From positions 1 through 64,000 of the forward strand of contig JADJQA010000001.1 of assembly GCA_016712985.1 (NCBI GenBank): DNA of 64,000 nt, written 5' to 3'. Both the position numbers and the translations under genes were made by a program. Each line of letters starts with the position of its first letter. The stretch's first letter is position 1. This DNA is from Sulfuritalea sp. (lineage in GTDB: Bacteria; Pseudomonadota; Gammaproteobacteria; Burkholderiales; Rhodocyclaceae). The notes below the pieces were generated by a model. That model saw nothing but the letters and a program-made list of their open reading frames with translations, was not told where the DNA came from and did no database searches. Below, piece after piece: positions 49,887 to 58,502 of this stretch.

Positions 49887-50638
49887 TCCTGGCAGAGTCG
49901 CCATTGCGCCCTGCGCTGCTCGCGCAGGTGCTCGGCGCATTGCTTGCGGGCGGACTCATCCTGCCGTTCCTCCCCGGCCTGCTGGCGCAACCGCTGGGGA
50001 TGGCTGGCGTGCAGGGTCTTTGTGCCGCACTGGTGAGTCATCTGCTGCGCGGCCCGGTCTGGTGGCTGCCAATTCACCTCGGCTTCATGCCGCTGGCGAT
50101 GCTCGCACTCGGACTGGGCCTGCCATCCTGGATCTGGCTCGCCGGCTTCACGATCCTGTTGTTGATCTTCTGGCGCACCGATCGCAGCCGGGTACCGCTT
50201 TACCTGAGCAGCGTCGCGGCCAGCGAGGCCCTGGCTGGACTGCTGCCGGCGGAACCGATTGCGATGATCGACCTCGGCTGCGGCGATGGCGGCCTGCTGC
50301 GTCGTCTGGCACGGGCGCGTCCCGATTGCCGCTTCGTCGGCTTCGAGCATGCGCCGCTACCCTGGGCCTGGGCATGGCTTTCGTGTCGCAATCTGCCCAA
50401 CGTCGAGATTCGCTTCGGCGACTTCTGGACACATCCGCTGGGTGGCTATGCACTGGTCCATGCCTTTCTCTCGCCCGCGCCGATGCCGCAACTATGGGCG
50501 AAGGCCAGGGCGCAGATGACGTCGAATGCACTGCTGGTGAGCAACAGCTTCGCCCTGACCGACATCGAGCCGCAGCGTACCGTCGAAGTTGCCGATGGCC
50601 GGCAAACCCACCTTTACTGCTACCGGCCGGCGAACTGA
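49883..50638 (+). CDS. Membrane-anchored class I SAM-dependent methyltransferase
   Basis: The likely start is TTG 49883, which overlaps the stop of the oxidoreductase (TTGA), giving 251 residues. The first 95 residues hold about three hydrophobic segments (LLAGGLILPFLPGLLA, FMPLAMLALGLGLPSWIWL). A class I SAM-binding motif follows: AMIDLGCGDGGLLRRLAR and CRFVGFEHAPLPWAW, with LVSNSFALTDIEP later. No substrate is evident. The upstream frameshift merges this gene with the oxidoreductase into one 1441-codon frame, which is an artefact of the shift. Confidence 0.75.
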   Translation: MILAESPLRPALLAQVLGALLAGGLILPFLPGLLAQPLGMAGVQGLCAALVSHLLRGPVWWLPIHLGFMPLAMLALGLGLPSWIWLAGFTILLLIFWRTDRSRVPLYLSSVAASEALAGLLPAEPIAMIDLGCGDGGLLRRLARARPDCRFVGFEHAPLPWAWAWLSCRNLPNVEIRFGDFWTHPLGGYALVHAFLSPAPMPQLWAKARAQMTSNALLVSNSFALTDIEPQRTVEVADGRQTHLYCYRPAN

Positions 50639-50784
50639 ACGAACAAGCATCGTGTACGGTCTGCCACCGCCAGCGGCGTACGCACTGCCTCCACTGGCTG
50701 GCCGCATCCCGCAATGACAATAGACTATTGAGCGGGGAAGGCGGCAGTGCGGTAAGATGAAGGAATTACCGAGGAGCAACCGCC

Positions 50785-51156
50785 ATGAGCACAACGCCGT
50801 CCGATCCGATGGAATTCCTGAAATCCCTTTGGGGAAATACCGGAATGCCCCTGCCGGGCCTGGTAACGCCCACGCTGGACACCAACGAACTTGAAAAACG
50901 CGTTGCCGATCTGAAGGCAGTCGAGGGCTGGCTCAAGACCAATCTCGGCATGCTGCAAATGACCATCCAGGGCCTTGAGATGCAGCGCGCGACGCTGTCG
51001 GCGATACAGGCCATCAGCCAGACGGCGAGCAACCCCAGCCCCAGCCTCAGCCCCGGCGCCAACCCCTTTGGCAACCTGGCGCTTTGGCCATGGAATCTGA
51101 TGCAGGGCGCCGGCGCCGCAGGCACTTCCTCAGCGCCTGACAAGTCGCCGCCGTAG
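50785..51156 (+). CDS. phaM: PhaM-like polyhydroxyalkanoate granule protein
   Basis: This 123-residue protein starts at ATG 50785 after GAGGAG. The first half matches PhaM: DPMEFLKSLWGNTGMPLPGL, then LEKRVADLKAVEGWLKTNLG and MLQMTIQGLEMQRATLSAIQ, a long helix. In Cupriavidus, PhaM activates PHA synthase and ties granules to DNA. The tail is Ser/Pro/Ala-rich and lacks the strongly basic Lys/Ala repeats used for DNA binding there, so the granule-DNA link may be weak or missing. No phaC lies in the window. Confidence 0.85.
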   Translation: MSTTPSDPMEFLKSLWGNTGMPLPGLVTPTLDTNELEKRVADLKAVEGWLKTNLGMLQMTIQGLEMQRATLSAIQAISQTASNPSPSLSPGANPFGNLALWPWNLMQGAGAAGTSSAPDKSPP

Positions 51157-51276
51157 TTGGGCGGCAAAGCCTGGAGCGAGCGCAATGGCACCGGCGGATT
51201 GAAATGCACTGACCTGAAACGCTGGTTCCAGCATTTGCGTTTCCCGACCTTAACCTCGCAACCGCGGCGGCAACCG

Positions 51277-51404
51277 CTTCAAACACAGAGAACATAGAGC
51301 CACAGGGCACAGAGGAAAATGCCTTGGCCCACCCGATTGGTGGATCCTCAGTGCGATCGAGCCCTCTGTGGCTGTGCCTTTCTCGGTGTTCTCTGCGTCA
51401 AATG
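51277..51404. repeat. Imperfect inverted repeat of the CACAGAG type
   Basis: The left arm at about 51277-51318 contains CACAGAGAACATAGAGCCAC and CACAGAGGAAA. The right arm at about 51361-51404 is its approximate reverse complement (CCCTCTGTGGCTGTGCC, then TTCTCTGCGTC). Similar extragenic repeats are widespread in betaproteobacteria. It lies between phaM and the end of the leftward operon and may act as a bidirectional end structure. Confidence 0.55.
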
Positions 51405-51415
51405 AGGTTCTGGGT

Positions 51416-52627
51416 TTAAATGACCCTTGAGTCGCGCAGCGCGGCAATTTCCGTTGCGGCAAAGCCCGCCGCGGCAAGCACGGCCTCGCTGTCGGCGCCG
51501 GCGGCCGGCGCCGGAGTGGCGTTTGCCCAGGGCCAGGCGGAGAGCTTGAATGGCGGCGCGTACTGCCAGGTGTCGCCGACCTCGACCACCATCCCGCGGG
51601 CAAGGACCTGCGGATGCTCGATGGCTTCATCCATGCGCAGGACAGGGGTGACACAACAGTCCGCCGCGGCGAACCGGGGCTGCCAGTGCGCCAGGGGCCG
51701 CGAGGAGAATAGTTCCGCCAGTTCGGTCTTGACGCGCCGGCCCTCGTCACCGGTGGCAAGGCCGAAGGGCGCCAGATCGGGACGCTCGATCACCGTGCAC
51801 AGGATCTGCCAGAACTTCGGTTCCAGGGCGCCAACCGCCAGATAGCGGTCATCGCTGGTGCGATACACGCCGTAGCAGGGCACCCCGCCGGTCAGCAGGT
51901 CCGCGCCGCGCGGCGCCGGCCGTCCATGCACCAGCGTGGTCACCAACGGAAATATCGTGTGGGCCAGCACGGCATCGGTCATCGCCACGTCAACATGACT
52001 TCCCTGCCCCGTCGACTTGGCGCCGATCACTGCCGCAAGAACGGCAACCAGCGGAGTAAGCGCTCCCCCAAGCAAGTCCCCGATCTGCAAGTTGGGAATC
52101 GCCGGTGCGCCGCTGGACTTGCCGTCGTGCGCGCCAATCTGGTCGAGCAGCCCCGAGATGGCGAGGAAGTTGATGTCGTGAGCGGCGAGTTCCGCCCACG
52201 GACCCGTCTGTCCGTAGCCGGTAATGGCGCAGTAGACGATGCGCGGATTGATCGCGCGTACCGCGGCGTAGCCGATTCCCAGCTTGTCCACCACGCCGGG
52301 ACGAAAACTTTCGAAAATTACGTCGGCATCGCGTGCCAGACGCAGAAATACCTCGACGCCGGCCGCCTGCTTCAGATCCAGCCGCAGGCTCTTCTTGTTG
52401 CGATTGATCATGCGAAAGAACAGGCTATCGCCACCCCCGCCGCCTGCCTCACGTCCGTCGGGACCCATGGCACGGGCGTAGTCGCCGGCGCCAGTGTCTT
52501 CGATCTTGATCACCTCCGCACCGAGATCCGCCAGATGCATGCTCGCCATCGGGCCTGGCAGCAAACGCGTCAGATCAAGAACGCGCAGGCCGGCGAGAGG
52601 CCCGCCATCATTCCGTTTCTGGATCAT
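51416..52627 (-). CDS. CaiB/BaiF family CoA-transferase or acyl-CoA racemase
   Basis: This 403-residue protein starts at ATG 52627. The N-terminus LRVLDLTRLLPGPMASMHLA and LGAEVIKIEDTGAGDYARAM are family hallmarks, as is the loop IPNLQIGDLLGGAL with the catalytic Asp. RPGVVDKLGIGYAAVRAINP and YCAITGYGQTGPWAE follow the usual order. Family III enzymes move CoA between acids or epimerise 2-methylacyl-CoA, and this one most resembles alpha-methylacyl-CoA racemase. It is the last gene of the Liv operon. No ribosome site is evident, and the start codon lies in an inverted repeat. Confidence 0.88.
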   Translation of the reverse strand: MIQKRNDGGPLAGLRVLDLTRLLPGPMASMHLADLGAEVIKIEDTGAGDYARAMGPDGREAGGGGGDSLFFRMINRNKKSLRLDLKQAAGVEVFLRLARDADVIFESFRPGVVDKLGIGYAAVRAINPRIVYCAITGYGQTGPWAELAAHDINFLAISGLLDQIGAHDGKSSGAPAIPNLQIGDLLGGALTPLVAVLAAVIGAKSTGQGSHVDVAMTDAVLAHTIFPLVTTLVHGRPAPRGADLLTGGVPCYGVYRTSDDRYLAVGALEPKFWQILCTVIERPDLAPFGLATGDEGRRVKTELAELFSSRPLAHWQPRFAAADCCVTPVLRMDEAIEHPQVLARGMVVEVGDTWQYAPPFKLSAWPWANATPAPAAGADSEAVLAAAGFAATEIAALRDSRVI

Positions 52628-52739
52628 TTGTGACGCGAAAACGAGCCGCAGACGCCCCGAAGGAAGTCCCCTGGTGGCACAGTACGATTTACACGGCAAG
52701 GCGAAGTTGACAAAGCCACGGTTGATCCAGAAACGGAAT
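52610..52739 (-). promoter_or_regulatory. 17-bp perfect inverted repeat spanning the CaiB-type gene start
   Basis: ATTCCGTTTCTGGATCA at 52610-52626 is the exact reverse complement of TGATCCAGAAACGGAAT at 52723-52739, with a 96-base spacer. In the leftward mRNA the 3' arm begins at the second base of the CaiB-type start codon (52627), and the 5' arm begins at the last base of the stop codon of the upstream ligase. Pairing would hide the start. Confidence 0.7.
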
Positions 52740-53977
52740 TAGTCATATTTGCGGCTGTCCTCGATGACCTTGCCATCATTGGGCAGGCTGCCGACCGCCA
52801 CCAGGCATACCTCGGCGCGCAGTTTCGTAACATCCCGCACGCTTTCAGCGATCTTCGCTTCCAGCCCGTCGCCGCGAGTCACCCCGACTTCGCAATTCAG
52901 CGTCATCAGGTCGGTACTGTCCGGATTGGTCACCACCAGCCGCGCACGGCCGACTTCCGGATGGCGTTTGACCACCGAGGCCACTTGCTCCGGATGGACG
53001 AACATACCCTTGACCTTGGTCGTCTGGTCGGCGCGGCCCATCCAGCCCTTGATGCGCTGGTTGGTGCGACCGCAGGGAGAAACGCCCGGCAGGAAAGCCG
53101 ACAGGTCCCCGGTGCCAAAACGGATCAGCGGGTAGTCCATATTGAAAGTCGTCACCACCACTTCGCCGACCTCGCCGACCGCCACCGGATCGCCGGTACC
53201 GGGCCGCACGATTTCGACAATCACGCCTTCATCGACTACCAGGCCTTCGCGCGCCTCGGTCTCGTAGGCGATCACGCCCAACTCGGCCGTGGCATACGCC
53301 TGATAGCCGGCAATGCCACGCGCCAGCAGGGCATCGCGCACTGGCGGCAGAAAGGCTTCGCCGGAGACCAGCGCCTTGGTCAGCGATGGCAGCTTGACGC
53401 CGAGTTCGTCGGCCTTTTCCAGCAGGATGCGCAGGAAGGATGGGGTGCCGACGTAGCCGTTGGGCTGCAGGTCGGCCATCGCTTCCACCTGTTGCTCGGT
53501 CTGTCCGACGCCCGCCGGGAATACGGTGCAACCCAGTGCCTGCGCGCCGGCTTCGAGAATCCAGGCGCCAGGCGTCATGTGGTAGGAAAAGCTGTTATGC
53601 ACCAGGTCGCCGGGGCGAAAGCCCGCCGCGTAGAGCGCGCGAGCCGTGCGCCAGTAGTCGGCGCCGCGGCCTTCGGGCTCGTAGATCGGTCCGGGCGAAG
53701 AGAACACGCGCCCCAGCGTCCCCCAGCCGGATGCCACAAGGCCGCCGAACGGCCGCCGCTTCTTCTGCAAATCGATCAGGTCGATCTTGCGCACCACCGG
53801 CAGCGCGGCCAGCGCCGCGGTGGACGTAATCGCCGCGGCATCCACATGCCTCAGGGACTCCGCGAACCAGGCGGTATCGGCTTTGGCGTGCGCCACCTGC
53901 TGCGGCAGGCGTGTCGTCAGCGCCGACTCTCGTTGTTCCTCGGAACGGGTTTCAAGGGCGTCAAAATACTTGGACAT
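52739..53977 (-). CDS. Phenylacetate-CoA ligase-like (PaaK family) AMP-forming enzyme
   Basis: This 412-residue protein starts at MSKYFDALETRS (53977). It follows the PaaK-like pattern: VFSSPGPIYEPEGRGADYWR in place of the usual TSGTTG loop, FSYHMTPGAWILEAGAQALG, the adenylate motif YATAELGVIAYETEAREG, YPLIRFGTGDLSAF and the hinge region GWMGRADQTTKVKGMFV. Members activate phenylacetate or related acids with ATP and CoA. The variant P-loop and the Liv operon context suggest a different aromatic or branched acid. Substrate is unresolved. Confidence 0.87.
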   Translation of the reverse strand: MSKYFDALETRSEEQRESALTTRLPQQVAHAKADTAWFAESLRHVDAAAITSTAALAALPVVRKIDLIDLQKKRRPFGGLVASGWGTLGRVFSSPGPIYEPEGRGADYWRTARALYAAGFRPGDLVHNSFSYHMTPGAWILEAGAQALGCTVFPAGVGQTEQQVEAMADLQPNGYVGTPSFLRILLEKADELGVKLPSLTKALVSGEAFLPPVRDALLARGIAGYQAYATAELGVIAYETEAREGLVVDEGVIVEIVRPGTGDPVAVGEVGEVVVTTFNMDYPLIRFGTGDLSAFLPGVSPCGRTNQRIKGWMGRADQTTKVKGMFVHPEQVASVVKRHPEVGRARLVVTNPDSTDLMTLNCEVGVTRGDGLEAKIAESVRDVTKLRAEVCLVAVGSLPNDGKVIEDSRKYD

Positions 53978-54106
53978 GTCACGATGCTCCGAGGTTTGGT
54001 GAGGTCGCAAAGCGGGTCGCAGGGCAAGGCGCGAAAAGGTGACGTTTGGCAGCGCTAAACGAGCCCTTGAGCAACGCCGCCATGCGACGCGATCTGCGGC
54101 GGCCGA

Positions 54107-54919
54107 TTAGGCGAGCCAGCGTTTGCGGCGGCGGTAATGCTTGGCCTCGCGGAAGCTCTTGCGCTCGCCCGAGGAGATGCCAAGGTAGAACTCCTTGACG
54201 TCTTCGTTGTTGGCCAGATCCTTGGCCGCACCCTCCATGACCACGCGGCCGTTCTCGAGGATGTAGCCAAAATCGGCATAGCGCAGCGCCATGTTGGTGT
54301 TCTGCTCGGCGATCAGGAAAGTGACTTTTTCCCGCTGGTTGAGGTCCTTGACGATGGCGAAAACCTCGTCGACGATTTGCGGCGCGAGGCCCATCGAGGG
54401 TTCGTCGAGCAGCACCATGGTCGGATTGGCCATCAGGGCGCGCCCGATCGCACACATCTGCTGCTCGCCGCCCGAGGTATACGCCGCCTGGCTGGTGCGG
54501 CGCGTCTTCAGGCGGGGGAAATAGTTGTAAACCTTTTCCAGCGTCTGCGCGATGGCGGCCCGGCCATCGGTACGGGTGTAGCTGCCGGTCATCAGGTTGT
54601 CTTCGATGCTCAGGTGGCCGAAGCAGTGGCGGCCTTCCATGACCTGTACCACGCCGCGCTTGACCAGATCAGCGGGGGTCAGGGCCTCGATGCGCTCGCC
54701 GCGGCATTCGATCGACCCCTTGGTCACTTCGCCGCGTTCGCCTTGCAACAGGTTGCTGACCGCACGCAGGGTGGTGGTCTTGCCGGCGCCGTTGCCGCCC
54801 AGCAGGGCGACGATGTTGCCTTGCGGCACGGACAGCGAAACGCCCTTGAGCACGAGGATGACGTGGTGGTAGATCACCTCGATGCTGTTGACGTTGAGAA
54901 GTATGTTGGCGGTGGTCAT
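54107..54919 (-). CDS. livF: Branched-chain amino acid-type ABC transporter ATPase
   Basis: This 270-residue ATPase starts at ATG 54919. It has Walker A ALLGGNGAGKTTTLRAVSN (residues 39 to 57), the signature YTSGGEQQMCAIGRALM and Walker B MVLLDEPSMGLAPQIVDEV with the switch His absent as in many LivF proteins (IAEQN). It powers a Liv-type importer with the genes upstream. The C-terminal tail is unusually basic (HYRRRKRWLA). The order within this operon separates it from livG. Confidence 0.93.
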   Translation of the reverse strand: MTTANILLNVNSIEVIYHHVILVLKGVSLSVPQGNIVALLGGNGAGKTTTLRAVSNLLQGERGEVTKGSIECRGERIEALTPADLVKRGVVQVMEGRHCFGHLSIEDNLMTGSYTRTDGRAAIAQTLEKVYNYFPRLKTRRTSQAAYTSGGEQQMCAIGRALMANPTMVLLDEPSMGLAPQIVDEVFAIVKDLNQREKVTFLIAEQNTNMALRYADFGYILENGRVVMEGAAKDLANNEDVKEFYLGISSGERKSFREAKHYRRRKRWLA

Positions 54920-55013
54920 GTGTGCTTTCGAATGGCAATGGCCATGGTCGGAAACCGGTTCCGGACGGGGCAAGCCACACCCCGCCCGGAAGCTTCCTCA
55001 GGTCACGTGCGGC

Positions 55014-56342
55014 TTACTTCTTGCAGTCGTCCGGGGTACGCCGCACGATTTTCTTGTCTTCGGCATACTTGCTGGCGGCATTGATCACCATCGGGCGCAG
55101 AACCTTCTCGTCGCCCTGATACCAGTCCGACGAAAAGTTCCACTTCTTGCCGTCCCAGGTATGGATGCGCGCCCACGCCGAACCCATGTGGTCGAGGCAG
55201 GAGGTCTGCACCGGGCGCATCACGCCGGCCAGACCCATGGCATCCAGCGCCTTCTGGTCGAGGTTGATGTTCTCCAGGCCCCAGCGCATCTGCTCGCCGG
55301 TGATGCGCTTGCCCTTGCCGTAACGGCCCTGTGCCGCGCGCATGCCCTCGACCGCGAGCATGGACGAAATCAGGCCGCGCATGTAAAGCACGTCGCCGAC
55401 TTCTTCCTTGGGACCGGTACCCTGGCCCTTGGCATGCAGTTTCTCGAGGACCTCCTTGACCACCTTGGAGTCCTTTTCCGCGCCATGCTGCAGGGCCAGC
55501 GCGTTATAGCCCTTGGCGCCTTCGCCGACGTCCTTGACATCCGGCTCGGCGCCCGCCCACCAGACACCGTACATCTTCTCGCGCGGATAGCCAGTGGCCT
55601 GCGCTTCCTTGAGCGATGTCGAGTTCATCACGCCCCAGCCCCAAAGGAAGACATAGTCAGGCTTGCTCTGGCGAATCTGCAGCCAGGTGGCCTTCTGCTC
55701 GACACCGGGATGCGCGACGGGCAACAACTGAACGTCGAAACCATGCATCTTGCCGCGCTCCTGCAACAGGACGATCGGCTCCTTGCCGTAAGGGCTGTCG
55801 TGGTACACGAGCGCGATTTTCTTGCCCTTGAGCTTGTCGAAGCCGCCTTCCTTCTTGGCAATGTGTTGCACCAGCACGTCGGCGCCCATCCAGTAGGTTC
55901 CCAGCAGCGGGAAGTTCCAGGCGAACACGGATCCATCCTGCGACTCGCTGCGGCCGTAGCCGGCAGTGATCAGGGGAATCTTGTCGACGGGCGCCTTCTC
56001 GGTCAGCGCGAAAGTGATGCCGGTGGACAAGGGCTGCACCACCGTGGCGCCACCATGCTTGCCCTTCAGGCGCTCGTAGCACTCGACACCGCGGTCGGTG
56101 GCGTAGGCGGTCTCGCATTCTTCCCAGATCAGTTTGACGCCATTGACGCCGCCACGCGCATTGGTCAGCTTCAGGTAGTCAACGTAGCCGTTGGCCCATG
56201 GCGTGCCGTTGGGTGCGTAGGCGCCGGTGCGATAAGCGATCACCGGAAAGAATTGTTCCTCGGCCGCAAACGCGGCGGGTGACGCAAGTACAGCGGACAA
56301 TCCGATGGCAGCAATGGCGCCCGCAAGTTTGCTTGATTTCAT
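55014..56342 (-). CDS. Periplasmic substrate-binding protein of the Liv-type transporter
   Basis: This 442-residue protein starts at ATG 56342 behind a strong AGGAGGAG site, fitting the high expression of binding proteins. The signal peptide ends near AAFA-AEE (residue 27). The body has the type I periplasmic binding fold: VIAYRTGAYAPNGTPWANGY, WEECETAYATDRGVECYERL, PLITAGYGRSESQDG and KKIALVYHDSPYGKEP. It is longer than LivJ/LivK (about 370) and closer to binding proteins found with acyl-CoA ligases. The ligand is probably a carboxylic acid rather than leucine, which is inference from the operon. Confidence 0.9.
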   Translation of the reverse strand: MKSSKLAGAIAAIGLSAVLASPAAFAAEEQFFPVIAYRTGAYAPNGTPWANGYVDYLKLTNARGGVNGVKLIWEECETAYATDRGVECYERLKGKHGGATVVQPLSTGITFALTEKAPVDKIPLITAGYGRSESQDGSVFAWNFPLLGTYWMGADVLVQHIAKKEGGFDKLKGKKIALVYHDSPYGKEPIVLLQERGKMHGFDVQLLPVAHPGVEQKATWLQIRQSKPDYVFLWGWGVMNSTSLKEAQATGYPREKMYGVWWAGAEPDVKDVGEGAKGYNALALQHGAEKDSKVVKEVLEKLHAKGQGTGPKEEVGDVLYMRGLISSMLAVEGMRAAQGRYGKGKRITGEQMRWGLENINLDQKALDAMGLAGVMRPVQTSCLDHMGSAWARIHTWDGKKWNFSSDWYQGDEKVLRPMVINAASKYAEDKKIVRRTPDDCKK

Positions 56343-56461
56343 GTTTTCTCCTCCTAGTATGATTGAGTGGTACACCAACAATAGAACCTGATACCGGACT
56401 TCATTGAAGCTCGCCCGTCAAATGTTGCTCCCTGCTCTCCAGTGTTCCGCGCGAGCAGGCG

Positions 56462-57538
56462 TCAGTGCGGGAAAGGCCACAAGCGCAATTTCTCCCGACC
56501 GGTCGACCACAGACGCGCGATGCCGTGGGGTTCGACGATCAGGAAGAAGATGATGAGTGCGCCGAAAACCATGATCTCGACGTGCGCCACCAGCGCGATC
56601 GATACCTCCAGCCCGAACAGGCCGCCGATCAGAGGCAGCATCTGATTGAGAAAAATGGGCAGGATCACGATGAACGCCGCCCCGAAAAAGCTGCCGGCGA
56701 TCGAGCCCATGCCGCCGATGATGACCATGAACAGCAACTGGAAGGACCGGTCGATCGAAAACGCCGCCGGTTCCCACGAACCGAGATGGACGAAGCCCCA
56801 CAAGCCGCCGGCGACACCGACGTAGAACGAACTGACCGCGAAGGCGCTGAGCTTGGCATACATCGGGCGAATGCCGATCACCGTCGCCGCGACGTCCATG
56901 TCGCGAATCGCCATCCACTGCCGGCCGATGGCACTGCGCACCAGATTCTTCGCCATCAGGCTGAAAACGACCAGTATGCCCAGGCAGAAAAGATACTTGT
57001 CGGTTGCCGAATTGATGGTCCAGCCCATCAGGCTGATGTCCGCCACCGACACCGAACCCGATGACGAATCGTTGGTAAACCACTTGACGCGCAGAAACGC
57101 CCAGTCGCAGAAGAACTGCGCCGCCAGGGTGGCAACCGCGAGGTAGAGGCCCCTGACGCGCAGGCTCGGGATGCCGAACACGATGCCGACCGCGGCAGCC
57201 GTCAGGCCGCCAAGAAGAATGGCGCCCAGCGCCGGCATGCCGCTGACGCGGATCAGGAAATTGTAGGCTGCATAGGCGCCCACGGCCATGAAGGCGCCGG
57301 CGCCAAGTGTGATTTGTCCGCAATAGCCGACGAGGATATTCACGCCAAGCGCGGCGAGGGACAGGATCAGGAAAGGAATCAGGATGGCGCGAAAAATATA
57401 CTCATCGACCAGCAGCGGAATCCCGAGAAAGGCAAAGGCGATGATCGCGAGGATCGCCCAGCGATCCTGCGGAATCGCAAACACCTGCTGATCCGATTTG
57501 TACGTGGTCTTGAACTGGCCGTTTTCTCTGTAGAACAT
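56462..57538 (-). CDS. livM: Liv-type ABC transporter permease (LivM)
   Basis: This 358-residue permease has about ten helices, starting with WAILAIIAFAFLGIPLLVDE and AALGVNILVGYCGQITLGAG. The family motif GYCGQITLGAGAFMAVGAYA is intact, as is the cytoplasmic loop AIGRQWMAIRDMDVAATVIG that contacts the ATPase. It starts 15 bases after livH and forms the membrane channel with it. Confidence 0.93.
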   Translation of the reverse strand: MFYRENGQFKTTYKSDQQVFAIPQDRWAILAIIAFAFLGIPLLVDEYIFRAILIPFLILSLAALGVNILVGYCGQITLGAGAFMAVGAYAAYNFLIRVSGMPALGAILLGGLTAAAVGIVFGIPSLRVRGLYLAVATLAAQFFCDWAFLRVKWFTNDSSSGSVSVADISLMGWTINSATDKYLFCLGILVVFSLMAKNLVRSAIGRQWMAIRDMDVAATVIGIRPMYAKLSAFAVSSFYVGVAGGLWGFVHLGSWEPAAFSIDRSFQLLFMVIIGGMGSIAGSFFGAAFIVILPIFLNQMLPLIGGLFGLEVSIALVAHVEIMVFGALIIFFLIVEPHGIARLWSTGREKLRLWPFPH

Positions 57539-57553
57539 CCGTTATCCCTCGAA

Positions 57554-58483
57554 TCAATCCCGATAAATGATTTTTTCACCAAACAATCCCTGCGGCCTGA
57601 ACAGTAGGAACATCAGGGCCAGCATGTAGGCGAACCAGATCTCGATGCCGCCGCCCACGTAGGGGCCCAGAAAGACCTCGGACAGCTTCTCGCCGACGCC
57701 GATGATCAGGCCGCCGATGATCGCTCCGGGAACCGAGGTCAGGCCGCCGAGAATGACCACCGGCAGAGCGCGCAAGGCCACCGTCTGCAAGGAGAACTGG
57801 ACGCCCAGTTTGGAGCCCCAGATGATGCCCGCCACCAGCGCTGTGATCCCGGCGACGCACCAGACGATGACCCAGATCCGGCCCAGCGGAATACCGATCG
57901 ACTGCGCGGCCTGATGATCGTCCGCCACGGCGCGCAAGGCTCGTCCGGTGGATGTCTTCTGGAAGAAGATGGTCAGGGCCAGCACCAGCATCGCTGAGAT
58001 CAGGGCGGCGACGAAGTCTTCCTTGTTGATCAGAATCCCGCCTTCGAAGACGCTCTCCAGCATCATCACCGGCTCCTTGGGCATGCCGACATCGATCTTG
58101 TAGATGTCGCTGCCGAAGACGGTCTGACCCAGACCGTCAAGGAAGTAGCCGATGCCCAGCGTGGCCATCAGCAGCGTCGCACCTTCCTGGTTGACCAGAT
58201 GGCGCAGCACCAGGCGCTCGATCAGCCAGGCCACGGCGAACATCACCACCACGGAAACCACGATCGCCAGCAGGTTGGCCATCAACAGGTTGTCCATGCC
58301 CAGCCACTCCGGGATCCACTCGGAAAAACGCGCCATCGACAGGGCGGCGAACAGCACCATCGCGCCCTGGGCGAAATTGAACACGCCGGAGGCCTTGTAG
58401 ATCAGCACGAAGCCCAGTGCCACGAGCGAATACAGCATGCCGCTCATCAGGCCGCCGAGCAGGGTTTCCAGGAAGAAGCTCAT
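57554..58483 (-). CDS. livH: Liv-type ABC transporter permease (LivH)
   Basis: This 309-residue permease starts with FFLETLLGGLMSGMLYSLVA and ALGFVLIYKASGVFNFAQGA, the LivH hallmark. The coupling loop STGRALRAVADDHQAAQSIG and LTSVPGAIIGGLIIGVGEKL are also typical. About eight helices are predicted. It pairs with LivM. No damage is visible. Confidence 0.93.
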   Translation of the reverse strand: MSFFLETLLGGLMSGMLYSLVALGFVLIYKASGVFNFAQGAMVLFAALSMARFSEWIPEWLGMDNLLMANLLAIVVSVVVMFAVAWLIERLVLRHLVNQEGATLLMATLGIGYFLDGLGQTVFGSDIYKIDVGMPKEPVMMLESVFEGGILINKEDFVAALISAMLVLALTIFFQKTSTGRALRAVADDHQAAQSIGIPLGRIWVIVWCVAGITALVAGIIWGSKLGVQFSLQTVALRALPVVILGGLTSVPGAIIGGLIIGVGEKLSEVFLGPYVGGGIEIWFAYMLALMFLLFRPQGLFGEKIIYRD

Positions 58484-58502
58484 CGTTCAGGGTCCTCGAA
58501 AC

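Noticed and set aside
46313..50638. A genuine 1441-residue oxidoreductase-methyltransferase fusion
   Set aside because: The true C-terminus of the oxidoreductase continues in another frame to 49886, and the linker in the long frame has no homology pattern.
51277..51404. The CACAGAG inverted repeat as a CRISPR array
   Set aside because: There are only two arms in opposite orientation, with no regular direct repeats or spacers and no cas genes nearby.
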